NCBI GenBank assembly: GCA_947374125.1
Contig: CANCAR010000018.1
Span: 1-22,998 of the forward strand
Length of the DNA: 22,998 nucleotides
DNA from: Hyphomicrobiales bacterium
Lineage (GTDB): Bacteria; Pseudomonadota; Alphaproteobacteria; Rhizobiales; Beijerinckiaceae
Reading direction: 5' to 3'
Below are positions 1 to 6,679 of this stretch, piece after piece (the first letter of the stretch is position 1; every line of letters starts with the position of its first letter). The notes below the pieces were generated by a model. It made no database searches. It had not been told where the DNA came from and saw only the letters and a program-made list of their open reading frames with translations. The position numbers and the translations under genes are program-made.

Positions 1-1
1 T

Positions 2-160
2 ATGTACACCCTCATTGTGACCGCAAAAATGAACGATATCGATCCGCAGGCTTGGCTGGCCGACACCCTAAACCGTATCGCAAACCTGCCACAAAGCCGT
101 CTCAACGACCTCCTGCCCTGGAACTGGCAAAACACCGACGCTCGTAAGACCGCTGCTTAA
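2..160 (+). CDS. IS66-family transposase, C-terminal end (partial)
   Basis: This is an open frame of 52 codons entering from the left edge and ending in TAA. It reads YTLIVTAKMNDIDPQAWLAD near its start and LLPWNW near its end. From memory of the family, this is the hallmark of the IS66 C-terminal domain, in which a conserved DPxAWLxDxLxRI block and a final LLPWNW precede the stop. The ATG at position 2 is internal to the protein, and the DDE catalytic core would lie left of the window. The family identity is firm. Whether the full element is intact cannot be seen here. Confidence 0.88.
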   Translation: MYTLIVTAKMNDIDPQAWLADTLNRIANLPQSRLNDLLPWNWQNTDARKTAA

Positions 161-162
161 CC

Positions 163-184
163 GCGGTACACACCGGATGCTTAC
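163..184. repeat. IS66 terminal inverted repeat
   Basis: On the minus strand the sequence starts GTAAGCATCCGGTGTGTACC, which matches the usual IS66 end. It lies three bases beyond the transposase stop, the expected position of the right end. Confidence 0.75.
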
Positions 185-256
185 ATCAATAATAACGTTT
201 CGTAAGTTAGTAAATAAAAAATTGATTTACAATTATGTCATGAAATATTATTTATA

Positions 257-290
257 TATAATCTAGAGTATAATATAATCTAGAGTATAA
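257..290. repeat. Tandem 17-bp repeat, AT-rich
   Basis: Two perfect, adjacent copies of TATAATCTAGAGTATAA occupy 257-273 and 274-290. Each unit is itself a near-palindrome centred on TCTAGA with TATA on both sides. The repeats lie in the AT-rich stretch (about 185-360) between the IS66 end and tRNA-Phe. Base composition there is strikingly unlike the rest of the window. No reading frame looks coding. An operator or iteron role is possible but unproven. Confidence 0.7.
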
Positions 291-415
291 TTAATTTTTT
301 TCAACCTATAGTTGTTTATCAAAATACTCCTATGGAATCGATATTCCCGCTTTATTTTTGGGGGCATGGCGCAGCTTTTAGTGGTGTGTCCTCTACTAGC
401 ATCAGGGCGCGCTAG

Positions 416-491
416 TGGTGCCCAGGGCTGGAATCGAACCAGCGACACTGCGATTTTCAGTCGCATGCTCTACCAACTGAGCTACCTGGGC
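416..491 (-). tRNA. tRNA-Phe (anticodon GAA)
   Basis: The minus strand folds as a standard tRNA. The acceptor stem GCCCAGG pairs with CCTGGGC, the anticodon stem TGCGA pairs with TCGCA, and the loop is CTGAAAA with anticodon GAA. The T arm contains GGTTCGATTCC, the discriminator is A, and the CCA end is encoded. The length is 76 nt. It is preceded by a good sigma-70-type promoter (522-550). Its 3' end abuts AT-rich DNA and an IS66 remnant, a classic position for inserted elements. Confidence 0.97.
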
Positions 492-521
492 ATTCGGCGT
501 CAAAACGTCGAACAGGCGGGC

Positions 522-550
522 GTTATAGTGGGTAGGAGAGGGGCTGTCCA
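522..550 (-). promoter_or_regulatory. Promoter of tRNA-Phe
   Basis: On the minus strand, -35 TGGACA (545-550; 5 of 6 to TTGACA) is followed by a 17-bp spacer and -10 TATAAC (522-527; 5 of 6 to TATAAT). The predicted start, near 515, is about 24 nt before the mature 5' end of tRNA-Phe. Confidence 0.72.
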
Positions 551-597
551 GCCATCAAGGCGATGTATTTTACGGTTCTTTTGTTGCCCTGCTAAAA

Positions 598-852
598 TCA
601 GTCGCGAAATACAAAATCGCAATCGGAGCGGCCAAAGGCAATATCGTCGGCGCTTGTTTCGGTTTCGAGGTATCCTTGGGCATTAGCATCTAGGCCCCCG
701 ACCGCCATGAATTGATCAACATAGCGGCGTGCCGTGCGTACCAAGGCTGCGCGCCGGGCCCAGCGGGTTGTAGTTTCGTCATGCGCAATCGTAAGCTCCT
801 CCCATGTGTGGGCGACGAAGGGGGGCTGCAACACGTCTTCGGCAAAGCTCAT
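598..852 (-). CDS. Hypothetical small protein, 84 aa
   Basis: The frame opens with ATG at 852. A longer version would start at TTG 873, but ATG is preferred, with a weak GGGAT about 8 bases upstream. The protein is soluble and mixed in charge. It has a Trp-Glu-Glu segment at residues 17-19, an Arg-rich helix-like stretch (residues 30-44) and an acidic C-terminal half ending in FRD. It has one Cys and no membrane segment or signal peptide. I do not recognise a family. It lies upstream of tRNA-Phe on the same strand. Amino-acid usage looks protein-like, but the shortness leaves doubt about whether it is expressed. Confidence 0.5.
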   Translation of the reverse strand: MSFAEDVLQPPFVAHTWEELTIAHDETTTRWARRAALVRTARRYVDQFMAVGGLDANAQGYLETETSADDIAFGRSDCDFVFRD

Positions 853-1123
853 GATCAAATCCCGAATCACCAACGGTATCTAACAGCATCAACCTGTCGT
901 TAACTTATGACGTTTGTGTGAAAAAATGTTGCCGATTCTCGACAAAATTGCCGCTATTTCACCCACACCGCCATAATTCGATTTGGACGAGAGCGAACCA
1001 GCGTGCTAGGAGCCGAAATGCGAGGGATTTGCACGATGAACCGCACCGGGTCTATCCACGTATAGGTTCCGTCAACTGTCTTTCCCCAGCCCGATAGTCC
1101 TCTTTCGAAAGCGTGTCTTAACC

Positions 1124-2428
1124 ATGTCCGATCTTGCAACATACCGCGCATCGCGCCTGTCCAATTCATTCTTTTCAGCCTCGCTCACCGACCGTGATCC
1201 GGAAATTGCTGAGGCCGTTCGGCTGGAGCTAGGCCGCCAGCGCGAAGAGATTGAGCTGATTGCTTCTGAGAACATCGTTTCTCGCGCCGTGCTCGAAGCC
1301 CAAGGCTCGGTGATGACGAATAAATATGCCGAAGGCTATCCCGGCAAACGTTATTATGGCGGCTGCCAATTTGTCGATATTGCGGAAGATTTGGCCATCA
1401 AGCGCGCTTGTGAGTTGTTTGATTGCAAATTCGCCAATGTGCAGCCGAACTCCGGCTCGCAGGCCAATCAGGCGGTATTTTTGGCGCTGTTGCAGCCGGG
1501 CGATACGTTTATGGGGCTTGATCTCGCCGCAGGCGGTCATCTCACCCATGGCGCGCCGCCAAACGTGTCGGGTAAATGGTTCAAGGTTGTCTCGTATGGT
1601 GTTGAGCCTGAAACGCAGGTGATCAACATGGATAAGGTCGAAGCTTTGGCTTTGGAAACAAAGCCAAAGCTGATTATTGCTGGTGGCTCAGGCTATGCAC
1701 GCCATTGGGATTTTGCGCGCTTCCGCGCTATTGCTGACAAAGTTGGGGCCTATTTTCTCGTCGATATGGCGCATTTCTCGGGCCTTATAGCAGGCGGCGC
1801 GCATCCTTCGCCGTTTCCTCACGCCCATGTTGTTACTTCCACGACTCACAAGACGCTGCGGGGCCCACGCGGTGGCATCATTCTTTCCAATGAGGAAGAT
1901 ATTGCCAAGAAGGTCAATTCGGCCGTGTTTCCCGGCATGCAGGGTGGGCCTTTGATGCATGTGATTGCCGCCAAGGCCGTTGCCTTTGGTGAGGCACTGA
2001 CACCGGAGTTCAAGGCCTATGCGCGTGCAGTGGTGGAAAATGCTTCCGCGCTCGCCGATCAGCTGATCAAAGGCGGATTTAAGATTGTAACCGGTGGTAC
2101 GGATAATCATTTGATGCTGGTCGATCTGCGCCCCAAGAATATCACCGGTAAAGCATCGGAAGCATCACTCGGTCGCGCACACATCACGTGCAACAAGAAT
2201 GGCGTACCGTTTGACCCGGAGAAGCCAACAATTACCTCAGGTATTCGATTGGGGACCCCAGCGGCGACCTCTCGCGGCTTCGGCGTGGAAGAGTTCCGCG
2301 AAGTCGGTCGACTGATCGTCGAGACGCTGGATGGCTTGTCGAAGAATGGTGAAGCGGGCAACGGCGCGGTCGAGGCCAGCGTTAAGGAACGCGTTCATGC
2401 GCTGACGAATCGCTTCCCGATTTACTAA
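1124..2428 (+). CDS. glyA: Serine hydroxymethyltransferase
   Basis: This is a PLP enzyme that interconverts serine plus tetrahydrofolate with glycine plus 5,10-methylene-tetrahydrofolate, the main source of one-carbon units. It is 434 aa, the usual length. Family signatures are IELIASENIVS near residue 44, the NKYAEGYPGKRYYGG substrate loop, and the PLP lysine K243 within STTHKTLRGPRGG. FPGMQGGP and SGIRLGTPAATSRG follow. The N-terminus carries a slightly long leader before FFSASL. No strong Shine-Dalgarno precedes the ATG, so an alternative start within the first 15 codons is possible. It heads the glyA-nrdR-rib string, 27 bp before nrdR, an order common in Hyphomicrobiales. Confidence 0.98.
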   Translation: MSDLATYRASRLSNSFFSASLTDRDPEIAEAVRLELGRQREEIELIASENIVSRAVLEAQGSVMTNKYAEGYPGKRYYGGCQFVDIAEDLAIKRACELFDCKFANVQPNSGSQANQAVFLALLQPGDTFMGLDLAAGGHLTHGAPPNVSGKWFKVVSYGVEPETQVINMDKVEALALETKPKLIIAGGSGYARHWDFARFRAIADKVGAYFLVDMAHFSGLIAGGAHPSPFPHAHVVTSTTHKTLRGPRGGIILSNEEDIAKKVNSAVFPGMQGGPLMHVIAAKAVAFGEALTPEFKAYARAVVENASALADQLIKGGFKIVTGGTDNHLMLVDLRPKNITGKASEASLGRAHITCNKNGVPFDPEKPTITSGIRLGTPAATSRGFGVEEFREVGRLIVETLDGLSKNGEAGNGAVEASVKERVHALTNRFPIY

Positions 2429-2455
2429 CGGCGCGCTGGCGCGGGGGTTAGGCCG

Positions 2456-2965
2456 ATGCGGTGTCCCTATTGCGGAAGCATGGACAGTCAGGTGAAGGAT
2501 TCCCGTCCGGGCGAGGACGGGTCCGTCATCCGTCGTCGTCGCGTCTGTCCGGATTGCGGCGGGCGGTTCACGACCTTTGAGCGGGTGCAATTGCGCGAAC
2601 TCACCGTGCTTAAGCGTTCGGGGCGACGTATCCCATTTGAGCGGGACAAGCTCATGCGCTCGGTCGAGATTGCCTTGCGCAAACGCCCTGTCGAGCCGGA
2701 ACGCATCGAACGTCTCGTCAATGGCATAGTTCGGCAGTTGGAAAGCTCGGGCGAGGGCGAGGTGACGAGCCAGATGATTGGCGAATTGGTGATGGAGGGG
2801 CTGAAAGGCCTCGACGATGTTGCCTATGTGCGGTTTGCCAGTGTTTACCGTAACTTCCGGGAGGCGAGGGAGTTTGGCGAATTGCTGGACGAGCTTAGCG
2901 CCGACGATGGCGCAGGCGAGCGCTCCGCTGATAAGTCCGACCTATCCGAGCCCGACGAGGGCTGA
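2456..2965 (+). CDS. nrdR: Transcriptional repressor NrdR
   Basis: NrdR is a zinc-ribbon and ATP-cone protein that represses ribonucleotide reductase genes by binding NrdR boxes when loaded with (d)ATP. The N-terminal ribbon is complete, with C3/C6 (CPYCG) and C31/C34 (CPDCGGRF). The ATP-cone follows at about residues 48-138 (LTVLKRSGRRIPFERDKL onward). The 169-aa length includes a slightly long acidic tail. GGGGG lies about 10 bases before the ATG. ribD starts 5 bases after the stop, so the two are probably co-transcribed. No nrd genes or NrdR boxes were seen in the window. Confidence 0.96.
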   Translation: MRCPYCGSMDSQVKDSRPGEDGSVIRRRRVCPDCGGRFTTFERVQLRELTVLKRSGRRIPFERDKLMRSVEIALRKRPVEPERIERLVNGIVRQLESSGEGEVTSQMIGELVMEGLKGLDDVAYVRFASVYRNFREAREFGELLDELSADDGAGERSADKSDLSEPDEG

Positions 2966-2970
2966 GTGTA

Positions 2971-4089
2971 ATGGATGGTGCCACCATTGATCAGGCCATG
3001 ATGCGCCATGCTTTGGTGCTGGCCAAGCGCGGGCTAGGCCGAACATGGCCAAATCCTACTGTCGGTGCCGTTATATGGCAGATCGAAGGCGTGCAGCCGA
3101 TCATTGTCGGACGCGGCTTCACGCAACCGGGTGGCAGGCCCCATGCTGAAACTCAAGCCATCGCTGTTGCAGGGGAGGCGGCGCGAGGTGCTTCCATCGC
3201 GGTAACGCTGGAGCCTTGCGCCCATCATGGCAAAACGCCACCCTGTGCGGAGGCTATTGTGGCGGCGGGAATTGTCCGAGTGGTGTCGGCACTTGAGGAT
3301 CCTGATCCAAGGGTGAAGGGTGGTGGCCATGCAATCTTGCGTAACGCTGATTTGGACGTTTCAATCGGTGTGCTGGCGGAAGAGGCGCGGGCGGTAAATC
3401 TCGGATTTTTAAGTAAGATTTTGGACCACCGTCCGCTAGTAACCCTGAAGCTCGCCCAGACGGCCGATGGGTTTGCGGGTGTGATGGGTCAGCAATTGAT
3501 GGTATCATCGAGTGTCTCAAAACAGCGTGTGCATTTGGCACGTGCCGCTCACGATGCAATTATGGTGGGAGTTGGAACAGTATTGGCCGATAATCCCGAT
3601 CTAACGTGTCGCCTGCCGGGTATGATGCCCTTTTCGCCCGTTCGGGTGGTGCTCGATACGCATCTTGCAACGCCTATAGGCTGCCGATTGGTTGAGACCT
3701 GCGATACGGTTCCGACGTGGATTGTGACGGGACCAGACACGCCCAATGAGAAGATCGATGCCTTTCGCAAAACTGGCGTGATAATTGAGCGGGCAGCGCT
3801 GGGGAAAGATGGCAGGATCGACATTCGCGATGCGCTGAAAGTGCTCGCTAGCCGCGGGTTAACCCGAATCTTGAGCGAAGGCGGGCCTATGCTAGCCGAG
3901 GCATTGGCGCGGGCAGATGTTATTGACAGCGCCGAGATTTATACAAGCCCCGAGCGCCTGAACCGCGAGGGTATTGCTGCGCTTCGACCTGGGTTGCAAG
4001 CAGCCCTTGGTGATGCATCTCGTTTTGAAGTGTCACACAAGGTCACAAGTGGTCGTGATACAGTCGTCCATTATTCGAGGAGAGGCTGA
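2971..4089 (+). CDS. ribD: Riboflavin biosynthesis deaminase/reductase
   Basis: This bifunctional enzyme performs two consecutive steps of riboflavin synthesis, deamination of the pyrimidine formed by GTP cyclohydrolase II and then NADPH reduction of the ribose side chain. The cytidine-deaminase-like domain occupies about residues 5-145, with zinc ligands H58 (HAE, with E60 as proton shuttle), C83 and C92 in EPCAHHGKTPPC. The reductase domain follows from about 150 to the end, including the MVGVGTVLADNPDLTCR block. At 372 aa it is of normal length. Its stop overlaps the ribE start by one base (TGATG), indicating translational coupling. Confidence 0.97.
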   Translation: MDGATIDQAMMRHALVLAKRGLGRTWPNPTVGAVIWQIEGVQPIIVGRGFTQPGGRPHAETQAIAVAGEAARGASIAVTLEPCAHHGKTPPCAEAIVAAGIVRVVSALEDPDPRVKGGGHAILRNADLDVSIGVLAEEARAVNLGFLSKILDHRPLVTLKLAQTADGFAGVMGQQLMVSSSVSKQRVHLARAAHDAIMVGVGTVLADNPDLTCRLPGMMPFSPVRVVLDTHLATPIGCRLVETCDTVPTWIVTGPDTPNEKIDAFRKTGVIIERAALGKDGRIDIRDALKVLASRGLTRILSEGGPMLAEALARADVIDSAEIYTSPERLNREGIAALRPGLQAALGDASRFEVSHKVTSGRDTVVHYSRRG

Positions 4090-4724
4090 TGTTTACCGGA
4101 ATTGTTAACGATATTGGGGTGATCGAAAGCGTTAAGGACCATGGCGAAACCCTACGGCGGATTCGTATTCATGCTTCGTATGATGCTGCCGGTATTGCCA
4201 TGGGTGCTTCGATTGCCTGTTCGGGCCCTTGCCTCACGGTGGTTGGCTTTGGACCAAGGCCAGAGGGCGGCTGCTGGTTCGAGGTTGATGCGGCAGCAGA
4301 AACACTGGCGCGCACCACGGTAGGTGCCTGGGTTGTCGGCACGCGCCTTAATCTGGAACGTGCCCTTAAAATTGGTGATGAGCTGGGTGGCCATTTGGTA
4401 TCAGGCCACGTCGATGGCGTAGCCGATGTCATTGTGCGCGATGACATTACCGATAAATCGGGTTCGTCTTGGGGTGCCACGGCGAAATTCACGATCCGTG
4501 TGCCGATGGAGCTTGCCAAATTTGTGGTCGAGAAGGGGTCTGTGTCGCTCGATGGCACATCATTGACCATTAATTCCGTCGAGCGGGATGTTTTGACCGT
4601 GCTGTTGATCCCGCACACGCTCGAAGTGACCACTTGGGGTGCGGTGAAAGCAGGTACGAAATTGAATATCGAAGTCGATCAAATGGCACGCTATGCCGCG
4701 CGGTTGGCGGAGTTTAAGAATTAA
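4089..4724 (+). CDS. ribE: Riboflavin synthase, alpha subunit
   Basis: The enzyme catalyses dismutation of two 6,7-dimethyl-8-ribityllumazine molecules into riboflavin and a pyrimidinedione. It starts with the family hallmark MFTGIV and has two tandem lumazine-binding barrels, about residues 1-97 and 98-200. The second opens with HLVSGHVDGV and carries SLDGTSLTIN. At 211 aa it is typical. Some nomenclatures call this gene ribC. It is coupled to ribD. Downstream the riboflavin order is broken by the oppositely oriented hepT and mntA genes before ribH resumes. Confidence 0.97.
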   Translation: MFTGIVNDIGVIESVKDHGETLRRIRIHASYDAAGIAMGASIACSGPCLTVVGFGPRPEGGCWFEVDAAAETLARTTVGAWVVGTRLNLERALKIGDELGGHLVSGHVDGVADVIVRDDITDKSGSSWGATAKFTIRVPMELAKFVVEKGSVSLDGTSLTINSVERDVLTVLLIPHTLEVTTWGAVKAGTKLNIEVDQMARYAARLAEFKN

Positions 4725-4745
4725 GACCGTTTTCAAGGCTAGAAT

Positions 4746-5216
4746 TTAGTCGGGATCAATTGAGTTTTTGAAAAGAGCGATTTCAACTCGTAATTTTTGG
4801 ACTAATTCGTGGAGCGCTTTGATGGTTGGGGTGAAATCGGCAATTTCAAAGCTGTCATAATTGTGGGTCGCGCGATGGCGAAATCGGCGCGTTTCATCGA
4901 CCGCTTTCGCAAGATCGTTGCTCAGAATTTTTGGCCGACGGCCGGGTAAAGCCGTTGCGGCCCGGCGAATGATGTCGGCGTGCCAGTTGCGCCCCGCCGG
5001 TCGCTCTTCGTCAAGCATTTCCAGAATTCGCAATAGACTGCTTTCAAGCGACGTATGTCCCGATTGGACGGCGTGCATAAGCGCCATTTCAGCCTGATAC
5101 CCTTGGATACCACCTTCAGAAAAGCCACCCAATTCAAATAGCGTAATCGATTTTTTAAAATGCCCGATGGCATTTTCAAGATCGATCTCAATTTCTATCC
5201 ACCGTGCGTCCCTCAT
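4746..5216 (-). CDS. hepT: HepT-like HEPN toxin
   Basis: This 156-aa all-helical protein has the HEPN ribonuclease motif R-x4-H-x-Y at R113-H118-Y120 (RHRATHNY). In MntA/HepT modules HepT is the RNase toxin, and the partner nucleotidyltransferase silences it by AMPylating the motif tyrosine. The start chosen is ATG 5216, because it overlaps the mntA stop as ATGA. An upstream in-frame start at 5267 would overlap mntA by 55 bases and is unlikely. It converges on ribE with only 21 bp between. Base composition is visibly more AT-rich than the flanking rib genes, which suggests transfer. The motif is clear; toxicity is inferred. Confidence 0.87.
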   Translation of the reverse strand: MRDARWIEIEIDLENAIGHFKKSITLFELGGFSEGGIQGYQAEMALMHAVQSGHTSLESSLLRILEMLDEERPAGRNWHADIIRRAATALPGRRPKILSNDLAKAVDETRRFRHRATHNYDSFEIADFTPTIKALHELVQKLRVEIALFKNSIDPD

Positions 5217-5545
5217 GCGAGCACACGTGCGTTTGGTAAAATGCGCTTTAGAAATTCTGGCTTGCAATGTTGAAATGAAACGACATCGACGGGCACATTG
5301 AGGCGTGTTCCCAGTTCATTGGCAAAATCCAATGCTTCGCCCAATTTTTCGCGCGAAAAGTCGGCTAAAAGATCAACATCGCTTTCGTAATGCAAATGAC
5401 CGGTGACCATTGAACCGAAGATCAGATATCGTCCCTGATGGGAGCGTGCATAGGCCTGCAACTCGTTTTCCAGCAACGGCAAAGCTGCGCGGATCGCATC
5501 AATCCTCGCTTGCTTTCTGTCCGATAGGGTCAAGATATCTGCCAT
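5213..5545 (-). CDS. mntA: MntA-like nucleotidyltransferase antitoxin
   Basis: This is a minimal nucleotidyltransferase of 110 aa with the GS-x10-DxD signature: G44-S45, then D56 and D58 in ESDVDLL. A third acidic residue, D87, lies in VPVDVV. The active site is thus complete, as expected for an antitoxin that AMPylates HepT. The start is ATG 5545, giving MADILTLSDR. A longer frame to 5671 would extend across ribH's leader and start and has a low-complexity, non-family N-terminus. No Shine-Dalgarno is visible, and a possible -10 lies only about 6 bases before the ATG, so the message may be leaderless. It is coupled to hepT by an ATGA overlap. Confidence 0.88.
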   Translation of the reverse strand: MADILTLSDRKQARIDAIRAALPLLENELQAYARSHQGRYLIFGSMVTGHLHYESDVDLLADFSREKLGEALDFANELGTRLNVPVDVVSFQHCKPEFLKRILPNARVLA

Positions 5546-5551
5546 GAGCCA

Positions 5552-5580
5552 AGAATCCGGGGCGCGACGCCTAATGTCAA
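5552..5580 (-). promoter_or_regulatory. Candidate promoter of mntA-hepT
   Basis: On the minus strand, a perfect TTGACA (5575-5580) is followed by a 17-bp spacer and GATTCT (5552-5557). The second hexamer is weak overall but keeps A at position 2 and T at position 6. The predicted transcription start falls at or within a base or two of the mntA ATG (5545), which would give a leaderless transcript. Confidence 0.42.
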
Positions 5581-5653
5581 GATGCGTATCGCTTGCGGAA
5601 GCGCGCGCTGGGGGGTACTGAGACGCTCCACATTGTAACGAGGACTTTTTTTT

Positions 5654-6148
5654 ATGGCCGGACCACGCCAATCCGCAGTATCTGTTGAACCGATGGAGGA
5701 TGCGCGCATCCTGATCGTCGAGGCGCGGTATTACACGGAACTCGCGGATGAGTTGCTAAAAGGGGCACTTCAGGCTCTAAAGGCCGTCAGTGCGGAATGC
5801 ACGGTTGTGACCGTTCCGGGCGCGCTCGAAATTCCTTCAACCATTGCCATCATGCTGGAATCAGCCTCGGCGCATGGGAAGCCGTATGACGCGGTTGTTG
5901 CCCTTGGCACCGTGATCCGTGGGGAGACCTATCATTTTGAAATCGTCTCGGGCGAAAGTGCGCGTGCACTGATGGACCTCTCGGTCGCTTATGGAATTCC
6001 GCTCGGCAACGGCATTTTGACGGTCGAAAATGACGATCAGGCATGGGCCCGCGCCCGTGTTTCAGACGGCAATAAAGGTGGTGGTTCTGCGGAAGCTGCG
6101 TTGTGTGTCTTGCGTATCAAACGCGCTGCCATTGCTGGAGCGCTGTGA
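5654..6148 (+). CDS. ribH: 6,7-dimethyl-8-ribityllumazine synthase
   Basis: The enzyme condenses 5-amino-6-ribitylamino-uracil with dihydroxybutanone phosphate to form lumazine, the substrate of RibE. Family motifs are VPGALEIP (54-61), LGTVIRGETYHFEIV with catalytic H94, and GNGILTVEN. At 164 aa it is normal. GAGG lies about 12 bases before ATG 5654. An internal ATG at 5693 would give a shorter N-terminus that also fits the family. nusB starts immediately after its stop. It belongs with ribD and ribE but is now separated from them by mntA-hepT and may need its own promoter. Confidence 0.97.
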   Translation: MAGPRQSAVSVEPMEDARILIVEARYYTELADELLKGALQALKAVSAECTVVTVPGALEIPSTIAIMLESASAHGKPYDAVVALGTVIRGETYHFEIVSGESARALMDLSVAYGIPLGNGILTVENDDQAWARARVSDGNKGGGSAEAALCVLRIKRAAIAGAL

Positions 6149-6601
6149 ATGTCGCGTGGAGAATTACGTTCCTCTGCCCGGCTTGGCGCTGTTCAGGCGC
6201 TCTACCAGATGGAAATCGCCGCTAAGGATTTGGGCGATGTCATTGCTGAGTTCGAGGCCCATTGGTTGGGCCGTACGGTAGATGGTATTGAGTGGAAACC
6301 TGCGGAAGGCGCATTTTTCCGAAGCCTTGTCGAAGGCGTTGTCAAAGATCAACGCGCGATCGATGTGAAAATTAATACCGCGCTCGACGATAGCTGGCCA
6401 TTGGCTAGGATTGAGGTCGTGCTACGGGCGATTTTACGTGCAGGATGTTTTGAACTCCTGCGCCGCAAGGATGTGCCTGCCAAAGTCGTGATCCGCGAGT
6501 ATGGCGATATTGCGCGTGCCTTTTATGAAGGCGATGAAGTGGGTATGGTGAGTGCGGTGCTTGATCGTTTGGCGCATGATATGCGGCCGGATGATTTTTG
6601 A
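6149..6601 (+). CDS. nusB: Transcription antitermination factor NusB
   Basis: NusB is an RNA-binding helical protein that, with NusE (S10), loads on boxA in rRNA leaders to prevent premature termination. It is 150 aa and opens with SSARLGAVQALYQMEIA, the typical first helix. Near residues 92-115 it has RAILRAGCFELLRRKDVPAKVVIREYGDIA, with the conserved ReLL-like and vinEyv-like positions of the family. The ATG directly follows the ribH stop. The ribH-nusB pairing is widespread in Proteobacteria. thiL follows after 78 bp. Confidence 0.96.
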   Translation: MSRGELRSSARLGAVQALYQMEIAAKDLGDVIAEFEAHWLGRTVDGIEWKPAEGAFFRSLVEGVVKDQRAIDVKINTALDDSWPLARIEVVLRAILRAGCFELLRRKDVPAKVVIREYGDIARAFYEGDEVGMVSAVLDRLAHDMRPDDF

Positions 6602-6679
6602 TCGTAAAAACGGTAATTGTTGTGTTGCGTAGGTTTTCGGCGGTGTTGGATGCGTCGTTGATCCACCGGAAGGGGTGTC

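Larger units (their letters stand above)
1..184 (+). mobile_element. Right end of an IS66-family insertion sequence
   Basis: The transposase tail (2-160) is followed within 24 bases by a terminal inverted repeat. Read on the minus strand from 184, it begins GTAAGCATCCGGTG, and IS66 elements typically start GTAAGC with a CCGGTGA-like block after it. The element therefore ends at about 184. IS66 elements usually make an 8-bp target duplication, so 185-192 would be one copy. The other copy is outside the window. Confidence 0.82.

Noticed and set aside
312..686. Plus-strand 124-codon frame across tRNA-Phe
   Set aside because: It reads through the tRNA gene and its promoter and looks non-protein-like; the tRNA explains the sequence.
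5546..5653. FMN riboswitch before ribH
   Set aside because: None of the conserved FMN element blocks (AGGGGGCAGGG, the multi-stem core) is present; only a small 5-bp hairpin (5590-5603) is seen.
5546..5671. 42-residue N-terminal extension of MntA
   Set aside because: It would overlap the ribH start and leader, and its composition is unlike the family; the MADIL start fits a minimal nucleotidyltransferase.
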